Part shown: piece by piece, positions 16,686 through 26,234 of the stretch
Position numbering within the stretch: position 1 is the stretch's first letter
Layout of the letters: each line of letters begins with the position of its first letter
Assembly: GCF_016863275.1 (NCBI RefSeq)
Contig: NZ_BOOO01000016.1
Location: 248,001 to 312,000 of the forward strand
Direction: 5' to 3'
Length of the DNA: 64,000 nucleotides
Source: Planotetraspora mira
Lineage (GTDB): Bacteria > Actinomycetota > Actinomycetes > Streptosporangiales > Streptosporangiaceae
Notes under the pieces: generated by a model
The model's input: only the letters and a program-made list of their open reading frames with translations
Told to the model about the DNA's origin: nothing
Databases searched by the model: none
Made by a program: the position numbers and the translations under genes

Positions 16686-17305
16686 GCGGGAGGGGCGGCG
16701 GCGGGGGGCTGCTCGGGGGCGGGAACCTTGCCGAAGCGTTCGTCGGGCAGGAACCCCTGCTGGGCGTCGAACTTGCCGTACCGCGGGCTGAAGCGCATCG
16801 GGACCTTGGAGTCGGCCTCCTGGGTCACCTTCTGCAGAGCGAGCTGCTGGCTCTGCTGGTCGACCCCGCCGCCCGCCTGCTCGACCAGCTTCTGCTGGAT
16901 GATCAGCGAGCTGATGAACTCCCGGCCCATGGACAGCGGGACACCGCTCTGCAGCAGCGCCGCGTCCGTCTGCGACTGGCCGCCCTGCGACGCGATGACG
17001 TCGTCGATGTCCCGCTGGGTTACGGCGATGCCCCGCTGCTTGCCAAGCTGTATGTACTGCTCGTCGTTGGCCAGCCGAAGCAGGATCAGCTGCGTCAACG
17101 GGATCCGGAGGCCGAGCTGGTCCTCGGTCATCTTGTGGGCGGCCAGATCCTTACGGAAGTCCTGGATCTTGGTGTCCAAGTCGCTGGCGGCGATGCGTTC
17201 CTTGCCCACGATGGCCGCGGCGCCGGCCTGCACGGGGCCACACGCGCTCAATGCGACACCGGCCACCGCGACGGCCACGGCGACGCGCACTTGATATGAC
17301 TTCAC
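16682..17305 (-). CDS. SurA N-terminal-domain lipoprotein
   Basis: The protein has 207 residues. The GTG start (VKSYQVRVAV) follows GGAGGATC. A hydrophobic signal sequence ends in the lipobox LSAC, so it should be a lipid-anchored extracytoplasmic protein. The mature part matches the SurA N-terminal chaperone domain (SDLDTKIQDFRKDL, PLTQLILLRLANDEQYIQLG, VTQRDIDDVIASQGGQ). No parvulin isomerase domain follows; the protein ends in a Pro/Ala tail, so a pure chaperone role is likely. It sits between mfd and mazG, a conserved actinobacterial neighbourhood. Its stop codon lies within the repeat array. Confidence 0.85.
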   Translation of the reverse strand: MKSYQVRVAVAVAVAGVALSACGPVQAGAAAIVGKERIAASDLDTKIQDFRKDLAAHKMTEDQLGLRIPLTQLILLRLANDEQYIQLGKQRGIAVTQRDIDDVIASQGGQSQTDAALLQSGVPLSMGREFISSLIIQQKLVEQAGGGVDQQSQQLALQKVTQEADSKVPMRFSPRYGKFDAQQGFLPDERFGKVPAPEQPPAAAPPA

Positions 17306-17400
17306 GAACGATCCTCCCGAGGACACCGGCCAGGCAATTGTGCCGGTTCTCTGTCTTTTGCGCGATCTCGCGCGAGCGCCGTGAGACCGCCAATCCGCGG

Positions 17401-20400
17401 TCACTGTACCCGTATCGGTTCAAGGAACATGGCGTCGACCAGGTCTCCACACCATTTCAGCAGCTCCAGGTCCCGCAGGGGCTGACCGCCGATGGGCTTG
17501 GTCTTCGGCACCGGAACCAGCAGGACCTCGGTGGCCTGCTTGACGATCGACCGCGGGTACAGCCGCTGCAGCCGCACCTGCTGAGAGTCCCGCAGGACCA
17601 CGGGGGCGAACCTGATCTGCTGGCCCTGCAGGGTGACGTCCGTCAGCCCGGCCTTGCGGGCCTTGATCCGGAACCGCGCCACCTCCAGGAGGTTGTCCAC
17701 CTCCTGCGGCGGCCTGCCGTACCGGTCGGTCAGCTCGTCGCGGACGGCGGCGATGTCGTCCTCGGACGCGATCGCGGCGATGCGCTTGTACGCCTCGAGC
17801 CGCAGCCGCTCCGACGTCACGTAACCGTGGGGCACATGCCCGTTGATCGGCAACTCGACCTTGACGTCGGTCCGCTCCTCGACCTCGGGCTCCCCGGAGA
17901 GCTTCGACTTCTGCTCCTGCACGGCCTCGGACATCATCCGCACATAGAGGTCGAAGCCGACGCCGGCGATGAATCCCGACTGCTCCGCCCCGAGGATGTT
18001 GCCGGCCCCGCGGATCTCCAGGTCCTTCATCGCGACGTACATGCCCGCACCCATCTCGGTGTGCTGCGCGATCGTCGCGAGCCGCTCGTGGGCGGTCTCG
18101 GTCAGCGGGGACTCCGGCGGGTAGAGGAAGTAGGCGTAGCCGCGCTCGCGTCCCCGCCCGACCCGGCCGCGGAGCTGGTGCAGCTGCGACAGGCCGTAGT
18201 TGTCCGCCCGGTCCACGATGAGCGTGTTGGCGTTGGGCACGTCGAGGCCGGACTCGACGATCGTGGTGCAGACGAGCACGTCGAAGTTGCGCTCCCAGAA
18301 GTCCACCATGATCTTTTCGAGCTGGTGCTCGTTCATCTGGCCGTGGGCGACGGCGATCCGCGCCTCGGGGACCAGCTCGTGGAGCCGCGCGGCCACCCTG
18401 TCGATGCTGCGCACACGGTTGTGCACGAAGAAGGTCTGCCCGTCGCGCATCAGCTCGCGCCTGATCGCCGCCGCGATCTGCTTCTCGTCGTACGGTCCGA
18501 CGAACGTGAGGATCGGGTGGCGCTCCTCAGGCGGGGTGAGGATCGTGGACATCTCGCGGATGCCGGTCAGGCCCATCTCCAGCGTGCGCGGGATCGGTGT
18601 GGCCGACATGGCGAGCACGTCGACCTGGGTGCGGAGGTGCTTCATGGCCTCCTTGTGCTCGACGCCGAACCGCTGCTCCTCGTCCACGATGATCAGGCCG
18701 AGGTCCTTGAACCTGACCTCGGGCGACAGCAGCCGATGGGTGCCGATCACGACGTCGACGGCGCCGTTCCTGACCCCCTCCATCGTCTCCTTGACCTCGC
18801 CGTCGGTCTGGAAGCGGGACATCGGCTTCACCGTGACGGGGAAGCTGGCGAACCGCTCGCCGAACGTCGACAGGTGCTGCTGGACGAGCAGCGTGGTCGG
18901 CACGAGCACGGCGACCTGCTTGCCGTCCTGTACCGCCTTGAACGCGGCCCGCACCGCGATCTCGGTCTTGCCGTACCCGACGTCGCCGCAGATCAGGCGG
19001 TCCATCGGGACCGGCCGTTCCATGTCCCGCTTGACCTCGTCGATCGCCTCCAGCTGGTCGCCGGTCTCGGCGTACGGGAAGGCGTCCTCCATCTCGCGCT
19101 GCCAGGGGCTGTCGGACGCGAAGGCGTGGCCGGGGGACGCCATCCGGGCCGAGTAGAGCCGGATCAGCTCGCCCGCGATCTCCCTGACGGCCTTCCTGGC
19201 CTTGGTCTTGGCCTTGGCCCAGTCGGCGCCCCCCATGCGGTTGAGGGTCGGGGCCTCTCCTCCGACGTAGCGGGTGACCTCGTCGAGCTGGTCGGTCGGC
19301 ACGTAGAGCCGGTCGCCCTTGGCGTACTCGATGACGAGATACTCCCGGGTCGCCCCTTGGATCGTGCGTTGGACCATCTCGATGTAGCGCCCCACGCCGT
19401 GCTGCTCGTGCACGACGTGGTCGCCGACCTTCAGCTGGAGCGGGTCCACCATGTTGCGGCGCCGCGACGGCAGCCGGCGCATGTCCTTGGTCGACGCCTT
19501 CTGCCCGACCAGGTCGAGATGGGTCAGTACGGCCAGGCCGGGGATGACGAATCCGTGGTCGAGGCGGCCGGTGGTGACCTGGACGACGTCGCGCGGCGGC
19601 GGGGCGTCGAGCGAGGGCGCCAGCCTGGCCGCCACGTCGACGCCCTTGAGCAGCTCGACCATGCGGTCGGCCGGACCGTGGCCCTCGCTGAGCAGCACTA
19701 CCGACTTGCCCGCACCCAGCCAGCCCTTGATGTCGGCCAGCGCGCGCTGGGTGTCGCCGCGGTAGGCCTCGACGTCATGGGCGTCCAGCTCGGTACCGTC
19801 GCCGAAGGGCGCGATGCTCCACCACGCCTGGCCCAGCTCGCGGGCGTGGCCCTGAACGTCCTCCAGCGTCCGGAACGCGGCCGCCTCGAGGTCGATCGGC
19901 GCCTCCCCGCCCGCGGCGGCGGTGATCCAGGACGCCTCCATGAACTCCTGACTGGTCCGCACCAGCTCGACGGCCCGGCTCCGGATGCGCTCGGGGTCGC
20001 AGACGAACACGGCGGAGCGGACGGCCAGGTGATCGAGCAGCAGGTCCATCGAGCCGGCCAGGACCGGGGCGAACGCCTCCATGCCCTCCACCGGCACACC
20101 CTCGGCGAGCTGGTCGAGCACCTCCTTCAGCGCCGGGTGCTCCTCCCCCAGCTCGCGGGCGCGTAGCCGTACGTCGTCGGTGAGCAGCAGCTCACGGCAG
20201 GGCGCGGCGAACAGGCCGTCCTGCGCGATCTCCAGCGAGCGCTGGTCGGCGACCTTGAACCAGCGGATCTCCTCGACCGTGTCGCCCCAGAACTCCAGCC
20301 GCAGCGGGTGCTCCTCGGTGGGCGGGAAGACGTCGAGCAGGCCGCCGCGGACGGCGACCTCGCCGCGCTTTTCGACCATGTCGACGCGGTGGTAGCCGTT

Positions 20401-20898
20401 GCCGACCAACTGCGCCACGACGTCGTCGAGGTCGGCGTCGTCGCCCGCGCTGAGCCGTACGGGCTCGAGGTCGCCGAGGCCGGACACGATCGGCTGCAGC
20501 AACGAGCGGACCGGGGCGACGACGACCTGGAGCGGCCCGGCGTTCGGGTCGCCCGCGACCGGGTGGGCCAGGCGGCGCAGTACGGCGAGCCGCTGGCCGA
20601 CCGTGTCGCTCCGGGGCGAGAGCCGTTCGTGCGGAAGGGTCTCCCACGCGGGGAAGACCGCCACAGAGCTCTCGTCGACCAGCCCGGTGAGGGCGGCGGC
20701 GAGGTCCTCGGCCTCCCTGCCGGTCGCGGTCACCGCGAGCACGGGACGGACACGGGAGAGGGCGGCCACGGCCAGCGGCCGGAGCGCGGACGGCGCGATC
20801 AGGTCGGCGCCGGGATCGGCGGAGCCGCCGGCTCCTTCGAGAACGGCGGCAAGTTTCGGTTCGGCGGCGACAAGATCGAGCAGTCCGGAAAGAGACAT
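17401..20898 (-). CDS. mfd: Transcription-repair coupling factor
   Basis: The protein has 1165 residues, full length for Mfd. An N-terminal UvrB-like region is followed by the RNA-polymerase-interacting domain (about 490-550, VGDHVVHEQHGVGRYIEMVQ), the helicase part with Walker A ICGDVGYGKTEIAVRAA and box IIVDEEQRFGVEHKE, and motif VI QLRGRVGRGRERGYAY. The C-terminal TRCF domain (TDRYGRPPQEVDNLL) is present. Mfd removes stalled RNA polymerase at DNA lesions and recruits UvrA. It starts at ATG 20898. Confidence 0.97.
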   Translation of the reverse strand: MSLSGLLDLVAAEPKLAAVLEGAGGSADPGADLIAPSALRPLAVAALSRVRPVLAVTATGREAEDLAAALTGLVDESSVAVFPAWETLPHERLSPRSDTVGQRLAVLRRLAHPVAGDPNAGPLQVVVAPVRSLLQPIVSGLGDLEPVRLSAGDDADLDDVVAQLVGNGYHRVDMVEKRGEVAVRGGLLDVFPPTEEHPLRLEFWGDTVEEIRWFKVADQRSLEIAQDGLFAAPCRELLLTDDVRLRARELGEEHPALKEVLDQLAEGVPVEGMEAFAPVLAGSMDLLLDHLAVRSAVFVCDPERIRSRAVELVRTSQEFMEASWITAAAGGEAPIDLEAAAFRTLEDVQGHARELGQAWWSIAPFGDGTELDAHDVEAYRGDTQRALADIKGWLGAGKSVVLLSEGHGPADRMVELLKGVDVAARLAPSLDAPPPRDVVQVTTGRLDHGFVIPGLAVLTHLDLVGQKASTKDMRRLPSRRRNMVDPLQLKVGDHVVHEQHGVGRYIEMVQRTIQGATREYLVIEYAKGDRLYVPTDQLDEVTRYVGGEAPTLNRMGGADWAKAKTKARKAVREIAGELIRLYSARMASPGHAFASDSPWQREMEDAFPYAETGDQLEAIDEVKRDMERPVPMDRLICGDVGYGKTEIAVRAAFKAVQDGKQVAVLVPTTLLVQQHLSTFGERFASFPVTVKPMSRFQTDGEVKETMEGVRNGAVDVVIGTHRLLSPEVRFKDLGLIIVDEEQRFGVEHKEAMKHLRTQVDVLAMSATPIPRTLEMGLTGIREMSTILTPPEERHPILTFVGPYDEKQIAAAIRRELMRDGQTFFVHNRVRSIDRVAARLHELVPEARIAVAHGQMNEHQLEKIMVDFWERNFDVLVCTTIVESGLDVPNANTLIVDRADNYGLSQLHQLRGRVGRGRERGYAYFLYPPESPLTETAHERLATIAQHTEMGAGMYVAMKDLEIRGAGNILGAEQSGFIAGVGFDLYVRMMSEAVQEQKSKLSGEPEVEERTDVKVELPINGHVPHGYVTSERLRLEAYKRIAAIASEDDIAAVRDELTDRYGRPPQEVDNLLEVARFRIKARKAGLTDVTLQGQQIRFAPVVLRDSQQVRLQRLYPRSIVKQATEVLLVPVPKTKPIGGQPLRDLELLKWCGDLVDAMFLEPIRVQ

Positions 20899-21070
20899 TT
20901 ATGCCTTCAGAGCCCCACGACGGCAAGCGAAATGGCCCGAGCCAGAAATGGACCGGGGTTACCCAGGCTACGCCCGTCGGCCCCCGCACCGGGCAGGAGC
21001 CCCGAAGCCGCCGAAACCCCGGCACCGCAAATGCTCTACTCATCGCACTTGGATGGTTACGCTCAGTGGC

Positions 21071-21802
21071 ATGCCTGAGGTTCAGTGGTCGCCCGTCGGC
21101 GAGGATGACGTTTTCGGTCAGCGAGTCCGCGAGCAGTGGACCGAGCAGCTGGGACGGCGCCTCGACATCCTGGTCGCCGGATGCGGACGGGGCGGCACGC
21201 TGGACGTCGGCCGATCCGATCCCCTGGTCACGGGGGTGGACGAGGACCTGCCGCCGCTGCGTGCCCACACCGCCTCACGCCAGGACCTGGACGCGTGGCA
21301 CCTCGACGACATGCGCAAGGTGCCCGTCCCGCCCCGCTCCTTCGACGTGGTCTACGTGTCGTTCCTGCTGGAACGCATCCACAACGCCGAACTCGTGCTC
21401 GACCGTCTGGTCGGAGGGCTCCGGCCCGGCGGCCTGCTGCTGATCAAGGCCAGGGATCGCCGGTCGGCGTACGGCTTCTGCGACCGGATGACGCCCTCCT
21501 GGTTGCGGGGGGCCCTGTGGAGGAGCCTGATGCCCGCCGGATCCGTGGGCCCGCTGCCGGCGGTCTACGAGCCGATCGCCTCCCGCGAGGGCATCCAGGC
21601 GTACTGCCTGATGCGCGGCCTGATGATCGCCGAGGACTACTCCGGCGCGACCGGGCCGGCCCGGAGTGGGCCGCACGCCGGGCTCGTCAAAGCGGTCTGC
21701 GGCGCCGTCGCCGCCCTGTCCGGTGACCGCCTCTCCGGCACGAACGACGAGGTCTGCATGGTCATCCGCAAGCCCCAGAACCATTTCGCCCGCCTCATCT
21801 AG
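21071..21802 (+). CDS. SAM-dependent methyltransferase
   Basis: This is a 243-residue class I methyltransferase: the SAM motif I is ILVAGCGRGGTLDVG (about residue 30), followed by SFDVVYVSFLLERIHNAELVLDR (motif II/post-I) and GLRPGGLLLIKARD. The substrate is not evident. It is divergent from mfd and overlaps the convergent membrane-protein gene by four bases at its 3' end. A longer upstream frame overlaps mfd on the other strand and is not credible. Confidence 0.82.
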   Translation: MPEVQWSPVGEDDVFGQRVREQWTEQLGRRLDILVAGCGRGGTLDVGRSDPLVTGVDEDLPPLRAHTASRQDLDAWHLDDMRKVPVPPRSFDVVYVSFLLERIHNAELVLDRLVGGLRPGGLLLIKARDRRSAYGFCDRMTPSWLRGALWRSLMPAGSVGPLPAVYEPIASREGIQAYCLMRGLMIAEDYSGATGPARSGPHAGLVKAVCGAVAALSGDRLSGTNDEVCMVIRKPQNHFARLI

Positions 21803-23070
21803 CGGAGGGTGAGGGCCGTCAGCCACCACATCCGGGACTGCGGGTCCCAGCGGTGGCGCCACAGCTGGACGGCCCGCCTGCCGTCCACGCTCACCAGAAC
21901 CAGCCCGTCGTCGAACTTGTCGCCGCACCCGCCCGCGCAGCCCCGTCCGATGAGATGGTCGTCGTCCGCCCAGGCCGACAACGGAAGTTCCCGGTGGCGC
22001 GCGACGACCTTCCCCGTCGCCAGTTCGGTGATCGACGTCGGCGGGCCCTGCTCCCCCACGAGCAGCTTCCCGTCCGGCGACACGCCGGCCTGTGACTGCC
22101 CGGCGTAATCGACGCCGGGGTCGTGCGGCCTGCCGTTCAGGTCGTAGAAGAGTTCGGGCCGTTCCCCGGTGCCACCCAGCTCGTACAGGAGGCTGCCGTC
22201 CCGGCTCCAGGCGAAGTCGCGCCGCGATCTCGAGGACGGGGCCGAGCAGGGATCGACGGCGTGGAAGTCACCCGCGGTCGCGGTCGCCACGTCGATGACG
22301 TAGAACCCGGTGCGGCTGGTGTGGATCCGATTCGCGCTCGGGGCACGGCTCCCCGATCCCGGGACCCGATCCCCGCCGCCCGGTGGGCACTGTGTGGAAG
22401 CCTCAGGCAGGTCGGGATCCCCGTCATAGGTCGTGGCGACCAGCCTGGTGCCGTCCGGCGACCAGACGACCCCGCCGACGGGGCGCTCGACCGGGATCCA
22501 GGCGAGCACCCTGCGTGTCTCCGTGTCGTAGACGCCGATCCTGCTTGCGGGAAGGGTCTTCTCCAGCACCGCCGCGTACCGCAGCCCCGGCGCGACGTTG
22601 AGGTACGCCCACGGGGTCTTCTGGTACGTCCGGGTGGCCGGGTCGAGGAGGTACCACGTGCCCCCGCGCATATCGGGGCCGTTGCGGGTATCGCGCCCTG
22701 TCCCCGTCCAGTAGGCCGACAGGGCCAGGCGCCCGGCCGCGACCATCTTCTGGGGCGGGGAGTTCTCCATGTCCGTCAGGACGCTGCCGTCGGTGTCGTC
22801 CCCGCTGGTGACCTTGGCGGGCGGCCGGTGTGCCGGAGCCAGATGGATCACCTCGTGCCGGGTGGGCGTGGCGGCGGGCTCGCGCGGGCCGAGCCGGGGC
22901 ACGACCAGCGCAACCGAGACGATCACGGCGGCCGTCGCGACGGCGGCGATCGTCACGATCCCGAGTCGCCCGCGGCGGCGCCCCCGCAACGCCCGATCGG
23001 CCAGATCCGTGGGAACCCGCGCCTCCCGTGACCACTCGTCCATGGCCTCTTTGAGGATTCGCGGCGTCAT
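21799..23070 (-). CDS. Sigma-factor-linked WD40/TolB-like membrane protein
   Basis: This is a 423-residue protein with a cytoplasmic N terminus (about 1-35), one membrane segment (IVTIAAVATAAVIVSVALVV) and a large outer part with beta-propeller-like repeats such as GGVVWSPDGTRLV, DFAWSRDGSLLYEL and AGVSPDGKLLVGE. It begins within the stop of the SigE-type sigma gene (ATGA). By position it could modulate the sigma factor like an anti-sigma protein, but no zinc anti-sigma motif is present, so that role is an inference. Confidence 0.8.
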   Translation of the reverse strand: MTPRILKEAMDEWSREARVPTDLADRALRGRRRGRLGIVTIAAVATAAVIVSVALVVPRLGPREPAATPTRHEVIHLAPAHRPPAKVTSGDDTDGSVLTDMENSPPQKMVAAGRLALSAYWTGTGRDTRNGPDMRGGTWYLLDPATRTYQKTPWAYLNVAPGLRYAAVLEKTLPASRIGVYDTETRRVLAWIPVERPVGGVVWSPDGTRLVATTYDGDPDLPEASTQCPPGGGDRVPGSGSRAPSANRIHTSRTGFYVIDVATATAGDFHAVDPCSAPSSRSRRDFAWSRDGSLLYELGGTGERPELFYDLNGRPHDPGVDYAGQSQAGVSPDGKLLVGEQGPPTSITELATGKVVARHRELPLSAWADDDHLIGRGCAGGCGDKFDDGLVLVSVDGRRAVQLWRHRWDPQSRMWWLTALTLR

Positions 23071-23588
23071 GAGGTCACCTCGCTGGCGGAAAGTCGGAAA
23101 TCGGCGAGTTCGGGCGCGGTCACGCGCAGCCGGGCCAGCGCCCGGTGCGCCGTGCTGCGGATCGTCCCGACGGAACAGCCGAGAAGCCGGGCGACCGTCT
23201 CCTCAGGCAGGTCCTCGGCGTACCGGAGGACGAGCACGGCCCGCTGGCGGGGCGTGAGGCGGGCGAGCGCGTGCCGCAGCACGAGCCGCAACTCGGCCCC
23301 GCTCGTGTCGTCGGCCGTCGCGCCCTCCGGCAGGCTGGCCGTCGTGGTCTCCCGCTGTCTCCAGGCCAGGCGCCACCAGCTGATCTGCTGCCGGTACATG
23401 ATCTGCTTGACGTACGCCTCGGGGTCGTCGATGCGCTGCCATTTCACGACCGCCTTCGCGAGGGCGGTCTGCACGAGATCCTCGGCGGTGTACTGATCGC
23501 CTCCGGTCAGGAGGAACGCCAGCCTCATCAGTGCCGGCGAGCGTGCCGACACGAACTCGCGGAAACGTCGCTCGTCTGCGGCGTCCAC
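23067..23588 (-). CDS. SigE-family RNA polymerase sigma factor (ECF type)
   Basis: The protein has about 173 residues; the GTG start (VDAADERRFREFV) sits five bases after GGAGG. Region 2 is FVSARSPALMRLAFLLTGGDQYTAEDLVQTAL; region 4 is ALARLTPRQRAVLVLRYAEDLPEETVARLLGCSVGTIRSTAHRAL, read in parts. This is the actinobacterial SigE-family ECF subgroup that pairs with membrane WD40-type proteins. Regulon unknown. It is divergent from the sulfation genes starting at 23697 with only 108 bp between, so it could influence them. Confidence 0.9.
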   Translation of the reverse strand: MDAADERRFREFVSARSPALMRLAFLLTGGDQYTAEDLVQTALAKAVVKWQRIDDPEAYVKQIMYRQQISWWRLAWRQRETTTASLPEGATADDTSGAELRLVLRHALARLTPRQRAVLVLRYAEDLPEETVARLLGCSVGTIRSTAHRALARLRVTAPELADFRLSASEVTS

Positions 23589-23696
23589 AGTCACCTCCAA
23601 GGAATACTGTCGGCTTCTAGACGCCGTGCGCACCCTCCCGCTATGCGTCCGAACGACACGAAGTGTGTTGCCGACCGAATCGATCGGAATAGACGA

Positions 23697-24914
23697 ATGA
23701 CTGAGTGGACTCCCGACGCCCGGGAGCTGGCCGATCTGGAGTTGCTGCTCTCCGGGGCCTTCGCGCCGCTGACCGGCTTCCTGACCTCGGCCGACGCGAG
23801 CGCGGTGGCCGAGAACGGCACGCTGTCCGACGGGACGCCCTGGCCGGACCCGATCACGCTCGCCCTTCCGGACGACGTCCCGCCCGGCGCCCGGGTGACG
23901 CTCAAGGATCCCGAGGGTGCGGCGGTGGCCGTGCTGACCGTGGAGGAGCGGGACGGCCACCACGCGGCAGGCCCCGTGAAGGCGCTCGACGTGCCCGCCT
24001 TCGGGCCGTTCGCCCGGCTGCGCCGTACGCCCGACGAGGTCCGGAAGGATCTGCCGGACGGGGAGATCCTCGCCGTGACCATGCGGGGGCCTCTCGACTC
24101 GACCGTCCTCGAGGACGTGGCGGCGACCGCCGAGGAGTTGGAGGCCACCGTCGTGCTGATGCCGCTGGTGTTCGGCGAGGGCGGGCCCGCGGTGGTGCGC
24201 GCCGCGCTCAAGGCGTCGGAGCGGCTTCCCGGATCGACCGTGGTCGCCGTGCCGCTGGCGCCCCGCGAGGACACCGAGATCGACCTGGAGTTGCGCGAGC
24301 ACGTGGCGCGCAACTACGGAGCGACCGAGCACTACGCCGGTCCCGCCCCCATCGTCATCCCGGGACCGCCGCACCGGCGGGGACTCGTGGTGTTCTTCAC
24401 CGGCCTGTCGGGCTCGGGCAAGTCGACGGTCGCGCGCGGCCTGCGCGACACGTTGCTCGAACGGGGCGGGCGCACGGTCACCTACCTGGACGGCGACGTG
24501 GTGCGGCGACTGCTGTCCGCCGGGCTCACCTTCTCCCGGGAGGATCGCGACCTGAACATCCGGCGCATCGGCTTCGTCGCGGCGGAGGTCGCCCGGCACG
24601 GCGGCCTCGCCATCTGCGCGCCGATCGCGCCCTACGCGTCCACGCGCGACGAGGTGCGGGCCATGGCGGAGGAGGTCGGCGCCGACTTCCTGCTGATCCA
24701 CGTCGCGACGCCGTTGGAGGAGTGCGAGCGCCGCGACAGGAAGGGCCTGTACGCCAAGGCCCGGGCGGGCCTGATCCCCGAGTTCACGGGGATCTCCGAT
24801 CCGTATGAGGAGCCCGACGACGCCGAACTTGTGCTCGACACCACGGGGATGACGGTCGAGCGCTCCGTGAGCACGGTGCTCAACCTGCTCACCTCCGGGG
24901 GCTGGATCCGCTGA
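23697..24914 (+). CDS. cysC: APS kinase fused to degenerate ATP-sulfurylase-like domain
   Basis: This is a 405-residue protein. The C-terminal 190 residues are a complete adenylylsulfate kinase: P-loop GLSGSGKST, DGDVVRRLL, FSREDRDLNIRRIGF, ICAPIAPYASTRDEVR and KGLYAKARAGLIPEFTG. It makes PAPS from APS. The N-terminal part starts like the PUA-like domain of ATP sulfurylase (LADLELLLSGAFAPLTGF) and retains REHVARNYGATEHYAG, but lacks the catalytic HxxH/QxRN motifs, so it is probably structural or regulatory. Sulfate activation proper would come from CysND in this same locus. Confidence 0.92.
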   Translation: MTEWTPDARELADLELLLSGAFAPLTGFLTSADASAVAENGTLSDGTPWPDPITLALPDDVPPGARVTLKDPEGAAVAVLTVEERDGHHAAGPVKALDVPAFGPFARLRRTPDEVRKDLPDGEILAVTMRGPLDSTVLEDVAATAEELEATVVLMPLVFGEGGPAVVRAALKASERLPGSTVVAVPLAPREDTEIDLELREHVARNYGATEHYAGPAPIVIPGPPHRRGLVVFFTGLSGSGKSTVARGLRDTLLERGGRTVTYLDGDVVRRLLSAGLTFSREDRDLNIRRIGFVAAEVARHGGLAICAPIAPYASTRDEVRAMAEEVGADFLLIHVATPLEECERRDRKGLYAKARAGLIPEFTGISDPYEEPDDAELVLDTTGMTVERSVSTVLNLLTSGGWIR

Positions 24915-24938
24915 GCCGCGGCGTCCCCGCTCTCGATG

Positions 24939-26012
24939 TCAGCGGGTGGGGACGCGCGTGCCGGTGAACTCGGGCTCCCGGCCGAGTTCGGCGAACGCGC
25001 GGCTGCCCCCCGGAGTCGTGTCGAACCGGGTGTCGCCGCGCGGAGCCACCGGCGAGTCGAAGTACACCAGCGCCTTGATCTGCGGGTAGTCGTCGATCTG
25101 CCGCGCGACGGACTGGTAGAAGTCGCGCTTGAACCTGGGCGATCCCGACCGCTCGAAGGCCCCCCACTCGGCGATCATGATCGGCTTGCCCGGGAAGCGT
25201 CCCTGCATCCACCGATAGAAGCCCGGCCACTTGGGATAGTCCGGGCGCGTCTTGTTCACCATGCCGGCGAAGTCGGACACCTGGGAGTCGGCATAGGGGT
25301 CGATGGCGACCCAGTCGACCACGTCGTCGCCCGGGTAGAGCGACTCGAACCACGGTTTGGACGCCCAGTTGGGCGCCCCCATGTAGGTCATCACCGTCAC
25401 GGCGTTCTGCACCCCCCTGGCCCGGAGGCGGGAGACGACGTGCCGGTACATGGCCACGTAGTCGGCGGCCGAGAACCCCGCGCCCGAGCGGACGTCGTCC
25501 TCGGGTTCGTGGTGGATCGTCAGGAAGAAGCGACTGGGGAAGGTCCGGGTGATGTAGCCGGCGAGAGCGTCGATGCGTTCGTCCACCTCGCCCCGGGCCA
25601 CCTGGGCCCACGAACGGTCCGGCGCCGGCTTCCAGTTGACGAGCAGCAGACGGGGACCCTGAGCGATCGCGCGCTCCTGCGGCGTGGGGAACAGTTCGTC
25701 ACCCCGGTGGTAGACGTGCACGATGTCCGCTCGGCGGCCCATCCGCCGCTCGGCCGTCTGGACGGACTGCAGCGGACGCCTGCCGGAGAAGACGTCGGGC
25801 GCGATCCCCCACCACGCCCCGCACGTCGGAATCAGCTTCTCCGTCACCACGCAACTGGCGACCTTCGGCGGCCTGTGCGTCTGGTCGAGGAACGTCCCGA
25901 CCCCCCGTGACGTCGACGTGCCCGACGCGGCCGAGCAGCCCACCGCGCCCGCCCCCATCAGTACGGCCAGGCCGGCAAGTGCGGCCAAGCCGGCGCCCCC
26001 AGTTCGTCGCAC
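24939..26012 (-). CDS. GH26-like lipoprotein glycosidase
   Basis: The protein has 357 residues with a lipobox signal (GAGAVGC), so it is anchored outside the membrane. The catalytic domain matches glycoside hydrolase family 26: the acid/base Glu in FLTIHHEPEDD (about residue 168) and nucleophile Glu in PIMIAEWGAFERSG (about 280), with DWVAIDPYADS between. Family members cut beta-mannans or related glycans. Its place beside polymer biosynthesis genes suggests trimming, release or turnover of the polysaccharide made by this locus. Confidence 0.82.
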   Translation of the reverse strand: MRRTGGAGLAALAGLAVLMGAGAVGCSAASGTSTSRGVGTFLDQTHRPPKVASCVVTEKLIPTCGAWWGIAPDVFSGRRPLQSVQTAERRMGRRADIVHVYHRGDELFPTPQERAIAQGPRLLLVNWKPAPDRSWAQVARGEVDERIDALAGYITRTFPSRFFLTIHHEPEDDVRSGAGFSAADYVAMYRHVVSRLRARGVQNAVTVMTYMGAPNWASKPWFESLYPGDDVVDWVAIDPYADSQVSDFAGMVNKTRPDYPKWPGFYRWMQGRFPGKPIMIAEWGAFERSGSPRFKRDFYQSVARQIDDYPQIKALVYFDSPVAPRGDTRFDTTPGGSRAFAELGREPEFTGTRVPTR

Positions 26013-26234
26013 CGTTTCCCCCCATCGTGTGGTCCGGATCCCCGCGGGGGTTCACCTTCCCACCAAGAGGGGGAGGTCGGTGGGCCATTCTTGCCAACTC
26101 ATCTGTCTAGAAATTTCCGAGAAAAGTCGGCCGCTATCCGGTCATTCTTGTGTGGAAAATCTTCAATAGTGGATGGGGAAAACCTCTCACCGGCCTATAG
26201 TTCGACTCCGGGCGAGGGGCACGGAGAGTTGGCC

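Noticed and set aside
17251-20166. 971-codon frame opposite mfd
   Set aside because: It is the mirror frame of a full-length, motif-complete mfd gene; its composition is typical of antisense frames.
23589-24701. Long N-terminal extension of the sigma factor
   Set aside because: It lies antisense to the APS kinase gene and a strong ribosome site marks the GTG at 23586-23588.
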